From contig CAMAUL010000002.1 in NCBI GenBank assembly GCA_945861405.1, positions 1-64,000 of the forward strand: a stretch of 64,000 nt of DNA, written 5' to 3'. The first letter of the stretch is position 1, and each line of letters starts with the position of its first letter. The translations under genes were made by a program, and so were the position numbers. A model generated the notes under the pieces. That model searched no databases, was not told the origin of the DNA, and was given only the letters and a program-made list of their open reading frames with translations. Shown here one piece after another: positions 45,484 to 54,423 of this stretch. Source of the DNA: Candidatus Methylobacter oryzae. GTDB taxonomy: Bacteria > Pseudomonadota > Gammaproteobacteria > Methylococcales > Methylomonadaceae.

Positions 45484-45993
45484 ATGTCTAAATCCAAACA
45501 CGATCTGCTCAACAGCCTGTTCCATCATCACAGCAAAGAGCTATTGGCCTTCGCCGGTTGGCGGACGGACGACTTCGCAGCTGAAGATCTGGTGCAGGAT
45601 GCCTATCTGCGCTTGCTACAGCATCCCGAGCCCGCATCCATCAGTAATCCTCGCGCTTATCTTTACAAGGTGACGGCCAATCTCGGCTTCGATCATCATC
45701 GTAAGGATAGCGTTCGCGGCAAATATATCGAGACGGATGAAATCGAACCGGATGATCTGATTTCGCCATTGCCTGGGCCGGAAGCGCTAATGGAAGGGGA
45801 ACTATTGCTGCGGAACTGTCTGACGGCGCTGAAAACATTGCCCGAGGTATACAGTCATGTCTTTTTCCTGAACCGGATCGACGGCTTAACCCATGCCGAA
45901 ATCGCCGATGCCTTGCAGCTTCCCCGGCGCACCGTGGAGCGCTATTGCGCCAAGGCACTTGCCCACTGTTTTACCCAGACTATGCGTAATTAG
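45484..45993 (+). CDS. FecI-like ECF sigma factor, locus B
   Basis: The 169-residue protein has region 2 (FAAEDLVQDAYLRLLQHPEP, YLYKVTANLGFDHHR) and region 4 (LPEVYSHVFFLNRIDGLTHAEIADALQLPRRTVERY). It belongs to the copper-receptor locus, so it probably responds to that receptor's ligand. The fecR gene does not follow directly; 371 bp of palindromic elements intervene. Confidence 0.92.
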   Translation: MSKSKHDLLNSLFHHHSKELLAFAGWRTDDFAAEDLVQDAYLRLLQHPEPASISNPRAYLYKVTANLGFDHHRKDSVRGKYIETDEIEPDDLISPLPGPEALMEGELLLRNCLTALKTLPEVYSHVFFLNRIDGLTHAEIADALQLPRRTVERYCAKALAHCFTQTMRN

Positions 45994-46091
45994 AGCTAAA
46001 CGATGAACACCGGCAGCCGCTATTGTTTTATACTGCGCTATTCACAGCTCCATTATCCTAAAAACCGCAGTTGGAGAGAGTGGAAACCGTT

Positions 46092-46224
46092 CGAGACTGT
46101 GAAAGTATTAAAAATTTGGACTACAAACCTAGGTTTGTACTCCGGCACTCATATAAAAATCAATAGCTTAAAAAATACGAGAGATGTTTTTAAGGTGGTT
46201 TTTTACAATACTTTCACAGTCTCG
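46092..46224. repeat. 133-bp MITE-like element between fecI-B and fecR-B
   Basis: Perfect 18-bp terminal inverted repeats (46092-46109, CGAGACTGTGAAAGTATT, and 46207-46224) enclose AT-rich non-coding DNA. The form suggests a small non-autonomous transposable element inserted into the sigma/anti-sigma operon. Confidence 0.7.
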
Positions 46225-46364
46225 TTCGTGCTGAGCTTGTCGAAGCATGGGCGGATTTCATTCTCCCTCCCATTTGGTGAGCATTCCAAATCCCGCTCAC
46301 CCTTCGACTGGGCTCAGGGCGAACGGGATTTGGAATGCTCAACTGCGATTTTTAGAATTACTCT
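46225..46364. repeat. Second palindromic element upstream of fecR-B
   Basis: 17-bp perfect arms (46279-46295, GAGCATTCCAAATCCCG, and 46324-46340) enclose CCTTCGACTGGGCTCAGGGC. The words GTTCGTGCTGAGCTTGTCGA and CTTCGACTGGGCTCAGG are related halves of a palindrome found widely in bacterial genomes. Confidence 0.65.
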
Positions 46365-47345
46365 ATGACTGATACTCACGACACGCCATCAAGCTCTCTC
46401 CATGAACGAGCCATCTTCTGGGTAACCCGGCTCAATTCCGGCGATTGTACCGACCAAGAGCGGCAGGATTTCGAAGCTTGGCTGGCGCAAAGCGAGGCTC
46501 ACCGTGCAGCTCACCACGAAGTTGCAGCATTTTGGGCAGGATTAAGTCAAATCGAGCCGCATGCCGTACCACAGCTTGCCGCTGCCCGCGCCTATCTGCG
46601 AGATGCGCGGCAGTCTCGTCGTGTATTTTCCGAGAAACGTCTGGCGGGAGTTCTGTCTTTTGTTCTTTTGATGGGGTTCAGTCCGCTTTTATGGTCATGG
46701 CTGACCACCGACATTTACCGCACAGCCAGAGGCGAGTCCGCCAGCATTGAGCTGAGTGACGGTTCGCGCATCGAACTTAATACCGATACTGAACTCAGCG
46801 TACAGTACACAGGGTCAACCCGTTGTGTGAAACTGGAACGTGGCGAGGCTTTGTTTGCAGTTGTTCACAACGAGGAAAAACCTTTTGAAGTCATCGCCGC
46901 GGGCGGGCGCATTCAGGATATAGGCACACGCTTCAATGTTTATCAGCAAGCTGATCACGTCTCGGTAACGGTTCTGGAGGGTGAAGTTAGCGTTGCGTCC
47001 AAGCAAAGTTCCACAGCGCAAAACCTGATTCCCGGCCAACAGATCAGTTACGACTCGACCGGGCAAACATCCGCCATTTCGCGCACAGATACGGATGCCG
47101 TCACTGCTTGGCAAAAAGGACAATTGGTGTTCAAAGGTCAGCCTTTAAGTGAGGTGCTTGATCAACTGGGGCGCTATCACGATGCTTCGCTGCAAGTACA
47201 CGATTTACGCTTACAAGCGCTTAAGGTCAGCGGAGTGTTCCCCACGAACAACCTAAACCTTGCGCTTAATACCATTGCCGGGGCGTTGCCGATCAAGGTA
47301 ACTCAAACTGCAACAAACAACTTTGTTATTGCTCCGGCGAATTAA
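46365..47345 (+). CDS. FecR-like anti-sigma factor, locus B
   Basis: The 326-residue protein has the N-terminal cytoplasmic part (AIFWVTRLNSGDCTDQERQD), one membrane helix (LAGVLSFVLLMGFSPLLWSW), and the periplasmic FecR domain with LSDGSRIELNTDTELSVQY and LEGEVSV. The C-terminal half ends GVFPTNNLNLALNTIAG, which would meet the receptor's STN domain. The receptor gene follows after a reverse-strand HigBA-like module. Confidence 0.92.
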   Translation: MTDTHDTPSSSLHERAIFWVTRLNSGDCTDQERQDFEAWLAQSEAHRAAHHEVAAFWAGLSQIEPHAVPQLAAARAYLRDARQSRRVFSEKRLAGVLSFVLLMGFSPLLWSWLTTDIYRTARGESASIELSDGSRIELNTDTELSVQYTGSTRCVKLERGEALFAVVHNEEKPFEVIAAGGRIQDIGTRFNVYQQADHVSVTVLEGEVSVASKQSSTAQNLIPGQQISYDSTGQTSAISRTDTDAVTAWQKGQLVFKGQPLSEVLDQLGRYHDASLQVHDLRLQALKVSGVFPTNNLNLALNTIAGALPIKVTQTATNNFVIAPAN

Positions 47346-47432
47346 CCTTTTTTATCAACGCCCGAGCGTCACATTAAGGGCATAAGGCTAAAATTTAGGG
47401 CAATGAATCATTTAAGATAGAATTATTTGTGT

Positions 47433-47753
47433 CTAATCTACCGTGTCACAGTAAACCTCTGTACAACCATTTTTCGCCAAGGTGTTCATAACAAACTGCG
47501 GGTCATGCTCAACAAGTTGAAGCAGCGCAGAGGCAGGGCCATGCGGCTGTCGGTCACCACGCTCCCAATGACGCAATGTGTTTACACTAATATGGCAACG
47601 TGAAGCAAACTGCTCCTGTGTCAGTCCAGTTTTTTGACGAATGGATTTTACATCAGGTTTAACAGGGGTATGAATCGATACGTCAATCGATGCACCTGAT
47701 GCATGGACAATTGCTTGTTCAAGGCCTTCACGGATTTGGTCGAATGCGCTCAT
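47433..47753 (-). CDS. HigA/XRE-type antitoxin, locus B
   Basis: The 106-residue protein carries a helix-turn-helix of the XRE type at about 38-90: SIRQKTGLTQEQFASRCHIS and VNTLRHWERGDRQPHGPA. It is encoded after, and overlaps by 26 bp, a RelE/HigB-type toxin gene, as is usual for HigBA, where the toxin comes first. Confidence 0.92.
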   Translation of the reverse strand: MSAFDQIREGLEQAIVHASGASIDVSIHTPVKPDVKSIRQKTGLTQEQFASRCHISVNTLRHWERGDRQPHGPASALLQLVEHDPQFVMNTLAKNGCTEVYCDTVD

Positions 47754-48093
47754 ATATTTTCTCCAATGCTGTCACAACCAGTATATTAGCCAAAGAGGCA
47801 AGTGAACTTCTCTCTTCAACAGTTAAGTTATCTTGTTCGTTCTTTGCAAACACGGTAAGCAGGTAAAGAGGGATACGCTCATCGTGAAAGTAATAAATAA
47901 CCCTAACGCCACCGCTTTTACCTCTATTCCCTTTGCCCCATCGTAATTTCCGTACACCACCTGTGCCACGCATCAAAGCTCCGGCTTTTGGATGTTCCGC
48001 CAGATAATCAATAATTGCTTTGCGCTCTTCTTCAGACAGATGTTTTTCTGCATAAGAACGGTAAGCAGGTAATTCGGCGATGGTAATTAGCAT
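47728..48093 (-). CDS. HigB/RelE-type toxin, locus B
   Basis: The start at 48093 (MLITIAELPAYRSYAEKHLS) gives 121 residues and matches HigB2/RelE-like toxins. Characteristic stretches are LRKLRW-like VRKLRWGKGNRGKSGGVRVI and YYFHDERIPLYLLTVFAKNE. An upstream codon at 48147 would add residues not typical of the family. It appears intact. Confidence 0.9.
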   Translation of the reverse strand: MLITIAELPAYRSYAEKHLSEEERKAIIDYLAEHPKAGALMRGTGGVRKLRWGKGNRGKSGGVRVIYYFHDERIPLYLLTVFAKNEQDNLTVEERSSLASLANILVVTALEKIYERIRPNP

Positions 48094-48223
48094 GGGTAGA
48101 TTATAGTCCAATGGATTAGTTAGGCAAGCCGCACCGCTATTTTTCAAAAAAAGTGGCGGTCTAAAATCTTTAAATCAGTCTTATAAGTTAGTGTCACAAC
48201 AAAACAAACTTAAAGGAGAACTG

Positions 48224-50674
48224 ATGCGCACACTACCTAAACTGATAGCAACCTTGCCGCTGGCGATTTTTATGGGCTCTGCCGTAGCCGAAGAAAGCAC
48301 TTTCAACCTCAATATCCCCGCGCAACCGCTAGCCGTAGCGATAGAGGTTATGAGCAAGCAAACCGGATTACAACCCTTTTATGCCGATGGCGCTTTAGCA
48401 GGCAAACAAAGCGCTACGCTGAAAGGAAGCTACAGTAAACGCGAGGCGGTGAAAAAACTGCTGGCAGATAGCGGACTGGAGTACAACTTCACCGGGGACA
48501 ACACTGTGGCGGTCAAGGCGGCTGCCAAATCCGTCCAGAAAAATGAAAGCACAAAAAAGACAGAGGAGCCCGTGGTTTTGGATACGCTAACCATCAAAGC
48601 CCAAAAATCCAATATCGATCAGCCGTTCGGCACCTATCTTGACCATTCCAAAATAGCCCTGTCCAGAACGGCTACCAGCGATACCGCCCAAATGCTTAAC
48701 GGTACGCCCGGCGTAAGCTTCTCCGGCGGTGGCGGCATTTCCAGTCGACCCGTTATCCACGGCATGGCAGACGATCGGTTACGGATTCAAGTCGATGGTA
48801 TGAATTTGATTTCGGCTTGCGCTAATCACATGAATCCTGCGCTCTCTTATGTTGCCCCTTCCAGCGTACTGAGCGCTCAGGTGCTTGCAGGAATCACTCC
48901 GGTCAGCATAGGCGGCGACAGTATCGGCGGCACGATTCGCGTTAACTCGGCCGACCCCGAATTTGCCGAGGATGGCAAGACTCCGTTAATAAAAGCGCAG
49001 GCCTCAACCTTTTACCGCACTAACGGCGATGCACGGGGAGGCAACATTTCCACCTCGATAGCGAACGAACATGCCGAACTTAAATACACCGGTTCAACGG
49101 TTCAGTCCCGTAATTACAAAGCGGGTGGAAACTTCACTACTCGAAACACAAAAAACGGCAACGATGTCGTGGCTTCTTCAGCTTATAAATCCGAAAATCA
49201 ATCGCTGTCGCTGGCTTTGCGCAACGACGATCATCTTGCTGTGATCAAGGTAGGACAGCAAAATATCCCTTATCAAGCCTTCCCTAACGTGCGCATGGAC
49301 ATGACTGGCGATGACAGTTGGTTCGCCAACGTCTTCACCAAGAGCAAGTTCCAGTGGGGAAATATTGAAACTCGGGCTTATCACGAAGATGCCAAACACA
49401 AAATGAACTTCCTGGCGGATAAGTTGCCCGGCAACATGCCTATGGATACCTACGGCGTTAACCAAGGCCTATCGGTAAAAGCCAATATCGATATGACCGA
49501 CAAGCATTTGTTGACGGTGGGCAGTGAGTACCAGCGTTATCGTTTAGACGATTGGTGGGATCCGGTCGGCTCCAATCCTATGCTCATGATGCAAGGGCCG
49601 GGGCCGTTCTGGAATATCAATGCCGGAAAGCGCGACCGGATCGATCTTTTTACCGAATGGGAAGGGCGCTGGAATCAGCAATGGCTGACTCAACTCGGAG
49701 TTCGTGTCGGCGCTGTGGAAATGAATGCGGGCAATGTAATGGATTACGGCACAATCACGCCGGAAGCACGGACTGTTAACAGCCAAAATAAAAAACAAAC
49801 CGACATCAATGTCGATTGGACTGCATTGGCGCGCTACACCTTCAACGACATGCAGACTTACGAGCTGGGTGCGGCCAGAAAAACCCGATCGCCTAATCTT
49901 TACGAGCGTTTTGCCTGGTCCCGCGGACGTACCATGGGCATGATGACTATGCCTATGGCGATGTATATGAACAACTGGGTGGGCGACGCCAACGGCTATG
50001 TAGGCAATATCAATCTTAAGCCGGAAGTCGCGCACACCGTCAGCGCCACGGCCAATTGGCACGATGCCCAGCAGGAAAACTGGGAAACTAAAATTACGCC
50101 TTTTTACACTCACGTCGAAAACTATATCGATGCGGGACTCTGCCAGACGGCCAATGGAGTACGTTGCCCCAGTCCGACCAGCAGCGGGTTTAATTTACTG
50201 CAACTGGGCAACTATGATGCGCATCTTTTTGGAGTGGATGTTTCCGGGTCTAAACGGCTATTGGAAAGCGTCAAATACGGCAACCTGACCGGGAAAACCG
50301 TCTTGAATTATGTCCGTGGGCAGAACAACGACACCGGCGGCAATCTGTACCAACAGATGCCGTTCAATGCGACGGTGGCGCTCGAACATAAACGCGGCGG
50401 CTGGTCTAACACCATCGAAACGCAACTGGTCGCGCCTAAGACCGATGTGCAAACCGTCCGGGTAGAACCTAAAACCGCAGGATATGCGCTGCTCAACCTG
50501 CGTAGCAGTTATACCTGGAAGCATTTACGCATTGATAGCGGCATAGATAATCTTCTCGATAAGAATTACGGCCTGCCTTTAGGCGGTACTTATATAGGGG
50601 AAAGAAGCACTCCGGGGACAGCGGTTCCCGGTATGGGGCGCTCGTTTAATGTCGGCATGACTGTAAACTACTAA
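48224..50674 (+). CDS. OprC/NosA-like copper TonB receptor with STN domain, locus B
   Basis: The start at 48224, after AAAGGAGAA, gives 816 residues. A signal peptide (to about residue 22) is followed by an STN domain (FNLNIPAQPLAVAIEVMSKQ), a TonB-box-like LDTLTIKA, plug and barrel. The plug has CANHM (Cys199-x3-Met203) and the barrel HKM (His392, Met394), the copper-binding CxxxM and HxM motifs of OprC; a Met-rich TMGMMTMPMAMYM loop follows. OprC itself has no STN domain that I know of. Here it is coupled with FecIR, so copper or a copper chelate is the probable ligand. Confidence 0.9.
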   Translation: MRTLPKLIATLPLAIFMGSAVAEESTFNLNIPAQPLAVAIEVMSKQTGLQPFYADGALAGKQSATLKGSYSKREAVKKLLADSGLEYNFTGDNTVAVKAAAKSVQKNESTKKTEEPVVLDTLTIKAQKSNIDQPFGTYLDHSKIALSRTATSDTAQMLNGTPGVSFSGGGGISSRPVIHGMADDRLRIQVDGMNLISACANHMNPALSYVAPSSVLSAQVLAGITPVSIGGDSIGGTIRVNSADPEFAEDGKTPLIKAQASTFYRTNGDARGGNISTSIANEHAELKYTGSTVQSRNYKAGGNFTTRNTKNGNDVVASSAYKSENQSLSLALRNDDHLAVIKVGQQNIPYQAFPNVRMDMTGDDSWFANVFTKSKFQWGNIETRAYHEDAKHKMNFLADKLPGNMPMDTYGVNQGLSVKANIDMTDKHLLTVGSEYQRYRLDDWWDPVGSNPMLMMQGPGPFWNINAGKRDRIDLFTEWEGRWNQQWLTQLGVRVGAVEMNAGNVMDYGTITPEARTVNSQNKKQTDINVDWTALARYTFNDMQTYELGAARKTRSPNLYERFAWSRGRTMGMMTMPMAMYMNNWVGDANGYVGNINLKPEVAHTVSATANWHDAQQENWETKITPFYTHVENYIDAGLCQTANGVRCPSPTSSGFNLLQLGNYDAHLFGVDVSGSKRLLESVKYGNLTGKTVLNYVRGQNNDTGGNLYQQMPFNATVALEHKRGGWSNTIETQLVAPKTDVQTVRVEPKTAGYALLNLRSSYTWKHLRIDSGIDNLLDKNYGLPLGGTYIGERSTPGTAVPGMGRSFNVGMTVNY

Positions 50675-50675
50675 C

Positions 50676-50761
50676 CCAATAACTAACCTAGGTCGGGTTA
50701 GCGATAACGTAACCCGACATTTTTACTAACATTGTAAAAGGATCACAAAGGGAATTAAATA
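50676..50761. repeat. GGGTTA...TAACCC hairpin after the copper receptor gene
   Basis: TCGGGTTAGCGATAACGTAA and the following CCCGACAT form a hairpin with arms GTCGGGTTA/TAACCCGAC-like words, similar in sense to the dispersed GCAACCCAAC repeats. It may end the receptor transcript. Confidence 0.45.
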
Positions 50762-51277
50762 ATGAAACGATTAATCGCATCTCTCTCAGCAGCTCTATTT
50801 ATAGTGGTATCAGCCCAAGCAGTGGAAAAAGCAAGCGATGATCGACTTGATGAGGTTATGCAGCGCGGTTCGCAGGTGATGCCTTTCAATTTGGAGCAGA
50901 CTACGCATGTTTTCTCAAAAACCGAGAAAGGCGGTTTGCAGCAGGTCATCGTCAAAGACAGTTCCAATGCCGAGCAAATCAAGTTAATACGTGAGCACCT
51001 GTCGAAGATTTCAAAGGAGTTCATGCAAGGCGACTTTTCCAATCCGGCTAAGATTCATGGCGAAGACATGCCCGGTTTAGCGGAATTGAAAGCGGCTAAT
51101 CCGGGTCAGATCAAAATTGTCTACAAAGAATTGCCTAATGGAGCGGAGGTCGACTACTCAACCGATGTCCCGAAGTTGATTGAGGCCATCCATAAATGGT
51201 TCGACGCTCAATTAAGCGATCACTCCCGTCATGCTATTCCCGGCCATCCACATCATTTAATGCACCACAAACCGTAA
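50762..51277 (+). CDS. Periplasmic conserved protein with His-rich tail
   Basis: The 171-residue protein has a Sec signal (cut near AQAVEKA). Its core (VMPFNLEQTTHVFSKTEKGG, QIKLIREHLSKISKEF, GDFSNPAKIHGEDMPGLAEL) matches a conserved periplasmic family often mislabelled aspartate carbamoyltransferase. The tail HSRHAIPGHPHHLMHHKP is His-rich and would bind metal. It lies 87 bp after the copper receptor gene, so a copper-handling role in the periplasm is plausible, but this is inference. Confidence 0.83.
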   Translation: MKRLIASLSAALFIVVSAQAVEKASDDRLDEVMQRGSQVMPFNLEQTTHVFSKTEKGGLQQVIVKDSSNAEQIKLIREHLSKISKEFMQGDFSNPAKIHGEDMPGLAELKAANPGQIKIVYKELPNGAEVDYSTDVPKLIEAIHKWFDAQLSDHSRHAIPGHPHHLMHHKP

Positions 51278-51318
51278 AAAGCGGCTTGGTCGAGTTGCTC
51301 GCTTTTCGCAACCCGACA

Positions 51319-51378
51319 TTTACCGGTGTAATCCGTTGGCTGCAAAAACGACGGGCAAAACATACAAAACGAAGCTGA
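51319..51378 (+). pseudogene. Remnant of a PepSY-associated membrane protein C-terminus, locus B
   Basis: In frame, this stretch encodes FTGVIRWLQKRRAKHTKRS and then a stop. This closely matches the last residues of the PepSY proteins of locus A (VTGVVRWLQKRKAHK) and locus C (VTGLIRWLQKRRARN). The rest of the gene is missing. A deletion after the His-rich gene is the simplest explanation. Confidence 0.75.
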
Positions 51379-51630
51379 TGATTGTTATGGGTACAGCTCA
51401 CCATTGAAAGTATTTAATAGTCAACGTGAGGATTCTTCATTGTTGAAACGTCTTATAATCGAGCGGGCAATGCTGTTCGTGCCTGCCAACCGTGTAAATG
51501 CAGACTATGAGATAATCCGCTTCGCCTTAATCATTTTTTAATTTAATGCGTTTATCCTTATACAGGCTAACAAAACTTACCTGTTTTTTATCGCTATTTA
51601 ATTTCACTACCATCGGAGACCTGTTTAACA

Positions 51631-52131
51631 ATGAAACCGAAAATCGCCCTATTTTTAGGACTGCTGTTTATTACCAATGTGAGTTTTGCCGAGTTAAAGA
51701 TCGGCTTTGTCAACATCCCTCTAGTCCTTGAAAAAGCCCCCCAAGCAGAAAAAGCCAAAAAACGTTTGGAACAAGAGTTTTCGCCGCGCGATAAGCAATT
51801 GGTTGCCCAACAAAAAGAAATCGAAAGTATTATGGCAAAAATATCCAAAGATGCTGCTGTAACGGGTAAGTCCGAGCAAGCTAAATTGGAAAAAGATATT
51901 TCAAATAAGAAAAGGGATGCACAAAGAGCGCAACAGCAATTTAGCGAAGATTTTAATGTGCGTCGTAATGAAGAGCTGGGTAAATTGCAAAGCCATATCG
52001 TTGAAGTTGTTCGGGGCATAGCCAAAGATCAAAGCTTTGATTTATTACTCACCGATGGCGTTATTTATGCCGGTGAACAGATTGATGTCACAGCTCAAGT
52101 TCAACAAAAGTTAGCAGCCCTGCCCAATTAA
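51631..52131 (+). CDS. Skp/OmpH-family periplasmic chaperone
   Basis: The 166-residue protein has a signal peptide (cut after SFA) and then LKIGFVNIPLVLEKAPQAEK, the OmpH N-terminal strand. A long charged coiled-coil region (about 45-125) follows, and FDLLLTDGVIYAGEQIDVT closes the body domain. Skp helps deliver outer-membrane proteins to the BAM complex. Usually skp lies beside bamA; here it is a stand-alone copy between two receptor loci, possibly dedicated to TonB receptors. Confidence 0.9.
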   Translation: MKPKIALFLGLLFITNVSFAELKIGFVNIPLVLEKAPQAEKAKKRLEQEFSPRDKQLVAQQKEIESIMAKISKDAAVTGKSEQAKLEKDISNKKRDAQRAQQQFSEDFNVRRNEELGKLQSHIVEVVRGIAKDQSFDLLLTDGVIYAGEQIDVTAQVQQKLAALPN

Positions 52132-52225
52132 TTGATTTTTACCGTCATTACAATGAACTGAGGTTATGCTTTCTGGATACCCCCTGTTCAATTTAAATCA
52201 TCCGAAAATAACTTAAGGAGTGAAG

Positions 52226-52570
52226 ATGATAAAACAACTATTTTTTGCTGCGGCAATGATGCTCACCACCGTCTCCGCCACAGCGGGTACTATCACGAAT
52301 GGAACTTGGTTGCCGAGTGGTTGTGGTACTGAGCCCGTGGTTCCCGTTATTGAGCTGGATAACGTTGATGTTTACAACCAAAGCGTAAAGGCAATCAATG
52401 ACTGGCAGCAAAAAGCCAATGCCTATAACGGGTGCCTGATTAAAGAGGCCAACGCCGATAACGCACTGATCGCTAATTCCGCAAATGACGAGCAAGCCCG
52501 ATTGAAGGCAGCCATCGAAAAAATCCAGGCTGAAACTGCTGCTGCCAAAGCCAAGTTGGATAAAAAGTAA
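52226..52570 (+). CDS. Hypothetical secreted protein
   Basis: From the ATG at 52226, with AAGGAG just upstream, it encodes 114 residues. A signal peptide (cleaved around ATAG) is followed by GTWLPSGCGTEPVVPVIELD and a C-terminal helical region rich in Ala, Lys and Glu (AIEKIQAETAAAKAKLDKK) that could form a coiled coil. Two Cys (CGT and NGC) may pair. Function unknown. Confidence 0.8.
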   Translation: MIKQLFFAAAMMLTTVSATAGTITNGTWLPSGCGTEPVVPVIELDNVDVYNQSVKAINDWQQKANAYNGCLIKEANADNALIANSANDEQARLKAAIEKIQAETAAAKAKLDKK

Positions 52571-52582
52571 AATACGATATAT

Positions 52583-52614
52583 GGCATATCACACACTAAA
52601 ATGTGTGATATGCC
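52583..52614. promoter_or_regulatory. Perfect inverted repeat upstream of fecI-C
   Basis: 13-bp arms GGCATATCACACA and TGTGTGATATGCC are separated by 6 nt, ending 137 bp before the sigma gene and 13 bp after the previous stop. The same 13-mer occurs upstream of fecI-B. It is either an operator, or the terminator of the secreted-protein gene (a CGATTTTTC run follows). Confidence 0.6.
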
Positions 52615-52750
52615 TCGATTTTTCCCTTAACAAAATTTCTTATAAACTTCAAAAATAAGCTAAGACCTTGCTTTAATAAGCTGTTGCAATTACCGGCAAG
52701 GCAATTGCTGTACACAGTGAGTTTTTAAATAAAAAGGGCTCATTTGTTTC

Positions 52751-53290
52751 ATGTACAAACTCACTCATTATTCTGCCGCAGAATTAATACAGGAGCACCG
52801 GGATGAATTACATGGTTATCTGGTTCGTCAAACCCGTTGCCCGGAAACTGCGTCCGATATTCTGCAGGACGCTTTTTTACGGTTAATACATGCAGATACC
52901 AAAAGCGCCATCAAAAATCCCCGTGCATTTTTGTATAAGATAGTCAGCAATCTTGCCATAGACCATCTTCGCAGCAGCAGTCGCCGGTTGGCGCGACATG
53001 CCGACGAGTCTGAACTGGCCGACCAACCGGATCCGACGCCATCAATCGAGCACCAGCTTTACACTCAGGAGCAAATAGCGCACCTGCGGCTAGCGGTGTC
53101 CGAACTGCCACCCCGGTGCCGGGAAGTTTTTATCATGCATAAGTTCAAACACCATCCCTATTCTGTAATAATGGACGAGCTTGGTATTTCCGAGAGCACT
53201 ATTCTTAAGCATATTGTTAAAGCGATGGACCATTGTCGGCGCAGAATGAGGGAGCTTGATGCCCCGGCTGACCAGAATGTTGCGAAATAA
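52751..53290 (+). CDS. FecI-like ECF sigma factor, locus C
   Basis: The 179-residue protein has region 2 (ASDILQDAFLRLIHADTKSA, FLYKIVSNLAIDHLRSS) and region 4 (LPPRCREVFIMHKFKHHPYSVIMDELGISESTILKHI). FecI-type pattern. The fecR gene starts 55 bp downstream, so unlike locus B this unit is compact. Confidence 0.93.
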   Translation: MYKLTHYSAAELIQEHRDELHGYLVRQTRCPETASDILQDAFLRLIHADTKSAIKNPRAFLYKIVSNLAIDHLRSSSRRLARHADESELADQPDPTPSIEHQLYTQEQIAHLRLAVSELPPRCREVFIMHKFKHHPYSVIMDELGISESTILKHIVKAMDHCRRRMRELDAPADQNVAK

Positions 53291-53345
53291 ACAGGACTCG
53301 CATAGATAGTGTGACGCAGTTAAAACGTCTTACAGTAATAACCCT

Positions 53346-54335
53346 TTGAGTTTCACCATGATCGAATCTAATCAACAAGACACAACGGCAACGCAAGCCA
53401 CCTATTGGCAGGCGCAGTTGAGTTCGGATCTGGTAACGAAACAGCACCGACGTGAGTTTGAACTCTGGCTGGAGGAACGGCCTGAAAACAAAATTGCCTG
53501 GCAGGAAGTCAACGCATTTTGGGCGGGGCTTGATGGGCTGACTGAGGCAGATATTACCGAGGTAAATAGCAGCCGGGTTATAGCCTTCAAAACACCCGGT
53601 CGCATCAGGCCGAGTTCACGCTATACCCGCCCTGCCCTGGCTATGGCGGCCTCGCTGTTGCTGACGGTATCGTTGTTTTATACTCAGGGCGGATTTTATT
53701 TTGCCGACTACACAACGTTACCCGGTCAACAGCGTAATGTCATTCTGGCGGATGGCTCGGAAATAGTCATGAATACCGATACCGCCATTTCCGTGGATTA
53801 TTCAGCGCAGCACCGACAAATCACCCTGCATGACGGCGAAGCCTATTTTGTGGTTGCCCCGGATGCCAATCGCCCCTTCGAGGTGCAAACCCATTCAGGC
53901 CAAGTCCGCGCGTTGGGTACTGAATTCAACATTAAAACCCGACAGAAAGACGTGACGGTCACTGTTTATCAACATGCCGTCAGAGTGACCGCAGAAAACG
54001 GAAAAGTCATAGAAAGTCTGCCTGAGGGGCAACAGGTGGCTTTTTCAGATGAAGACTTAAGCCCCGTTATATCGGCTAATTTACAACGCGGTCAGGCTTG
54101 GAGGAATCAACGCATGATTTTTCAGGACAGGCCATTGGCTGACGTGATAGCAGAACTCAACCGCTACCGTTCCGGCAGAATTATTGTGATGAATAACGAC
54201 ATCAAAACGTTGCCGGTAACCGGCGTATTTGCGACCGACGATACTAATATCGCCCTACTTACCATCGAACAAAGCTTGCCGATTACCGTCACCAAAATTA
54301 CCGAAAAACTGGTGCTGCTTACTGCAAAGAAATAA
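53346..54335 (+). CDS. FecR-like anti-sigma factor, locus C
   Basis: The start could be at 53346 (GTG/TTG-type) or at the ATG at 53358 (MIESNQQD); the latter is a little more likely. The 325-329 residue protein has the N-terminal region (ATYWQAQLSSDLVTKQHRRE), a membrane helix (LAMAASLLLTVSLFY), and the FecR domain with LADGSEIVMNTDTAISVDY and LHDGEAYFVV. The receptor gene lies 88 bp downstream without a toxin module. Confidence 0.92.
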   Translation: MSFTMIESNQQDTTATQATYWQAQLSSDLVTKQHRREFELWLEERPENKIAWQEVNAFWAGLDGLTEADITEVNSSRVIAFKTPGRIRPSSRYTRPALAMAASLLLTVSLFYTQGGFYFADYTTLPGQQRNVILADGSEIVMNTDTAISVDYSAQHRQITLHDGEAYFVVAPDANRPFEVQTHSGQVRALGTEFNIKTRQKDVTVTVYQHAVRVTAENGKVIESLPEGQQVAFSDEDLSPVISANLQRGQAWRNQRMIFQDRPLADVIAELNRYRSGRIIVMNNDIKTLPVTGVFATDDTNIALLTIEQSLPITVTKITEKLVLLTAKK

Positions 54336-54423
54336 TAATTCAAAAAAAATCAAAACCAAATAGATACTCTTGTAGTGCTCTGTCGTCTTATAAAGACTTC
54401 AACAACAACTAACAGGAGTATCG

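Noticed and set aside
46003..46368. 121-residue plus-strand frame between fecI-B and fecR-B
   Set aside because: It spans two inverted-repeat elements and has no protein-like features.
45256..52614. CRP or Fur binding site for the TGTGTGATATG boxes
   Set aside because: The spacing does not fit TGTGA-N6-TCACA and the words do not fit a Fur box.
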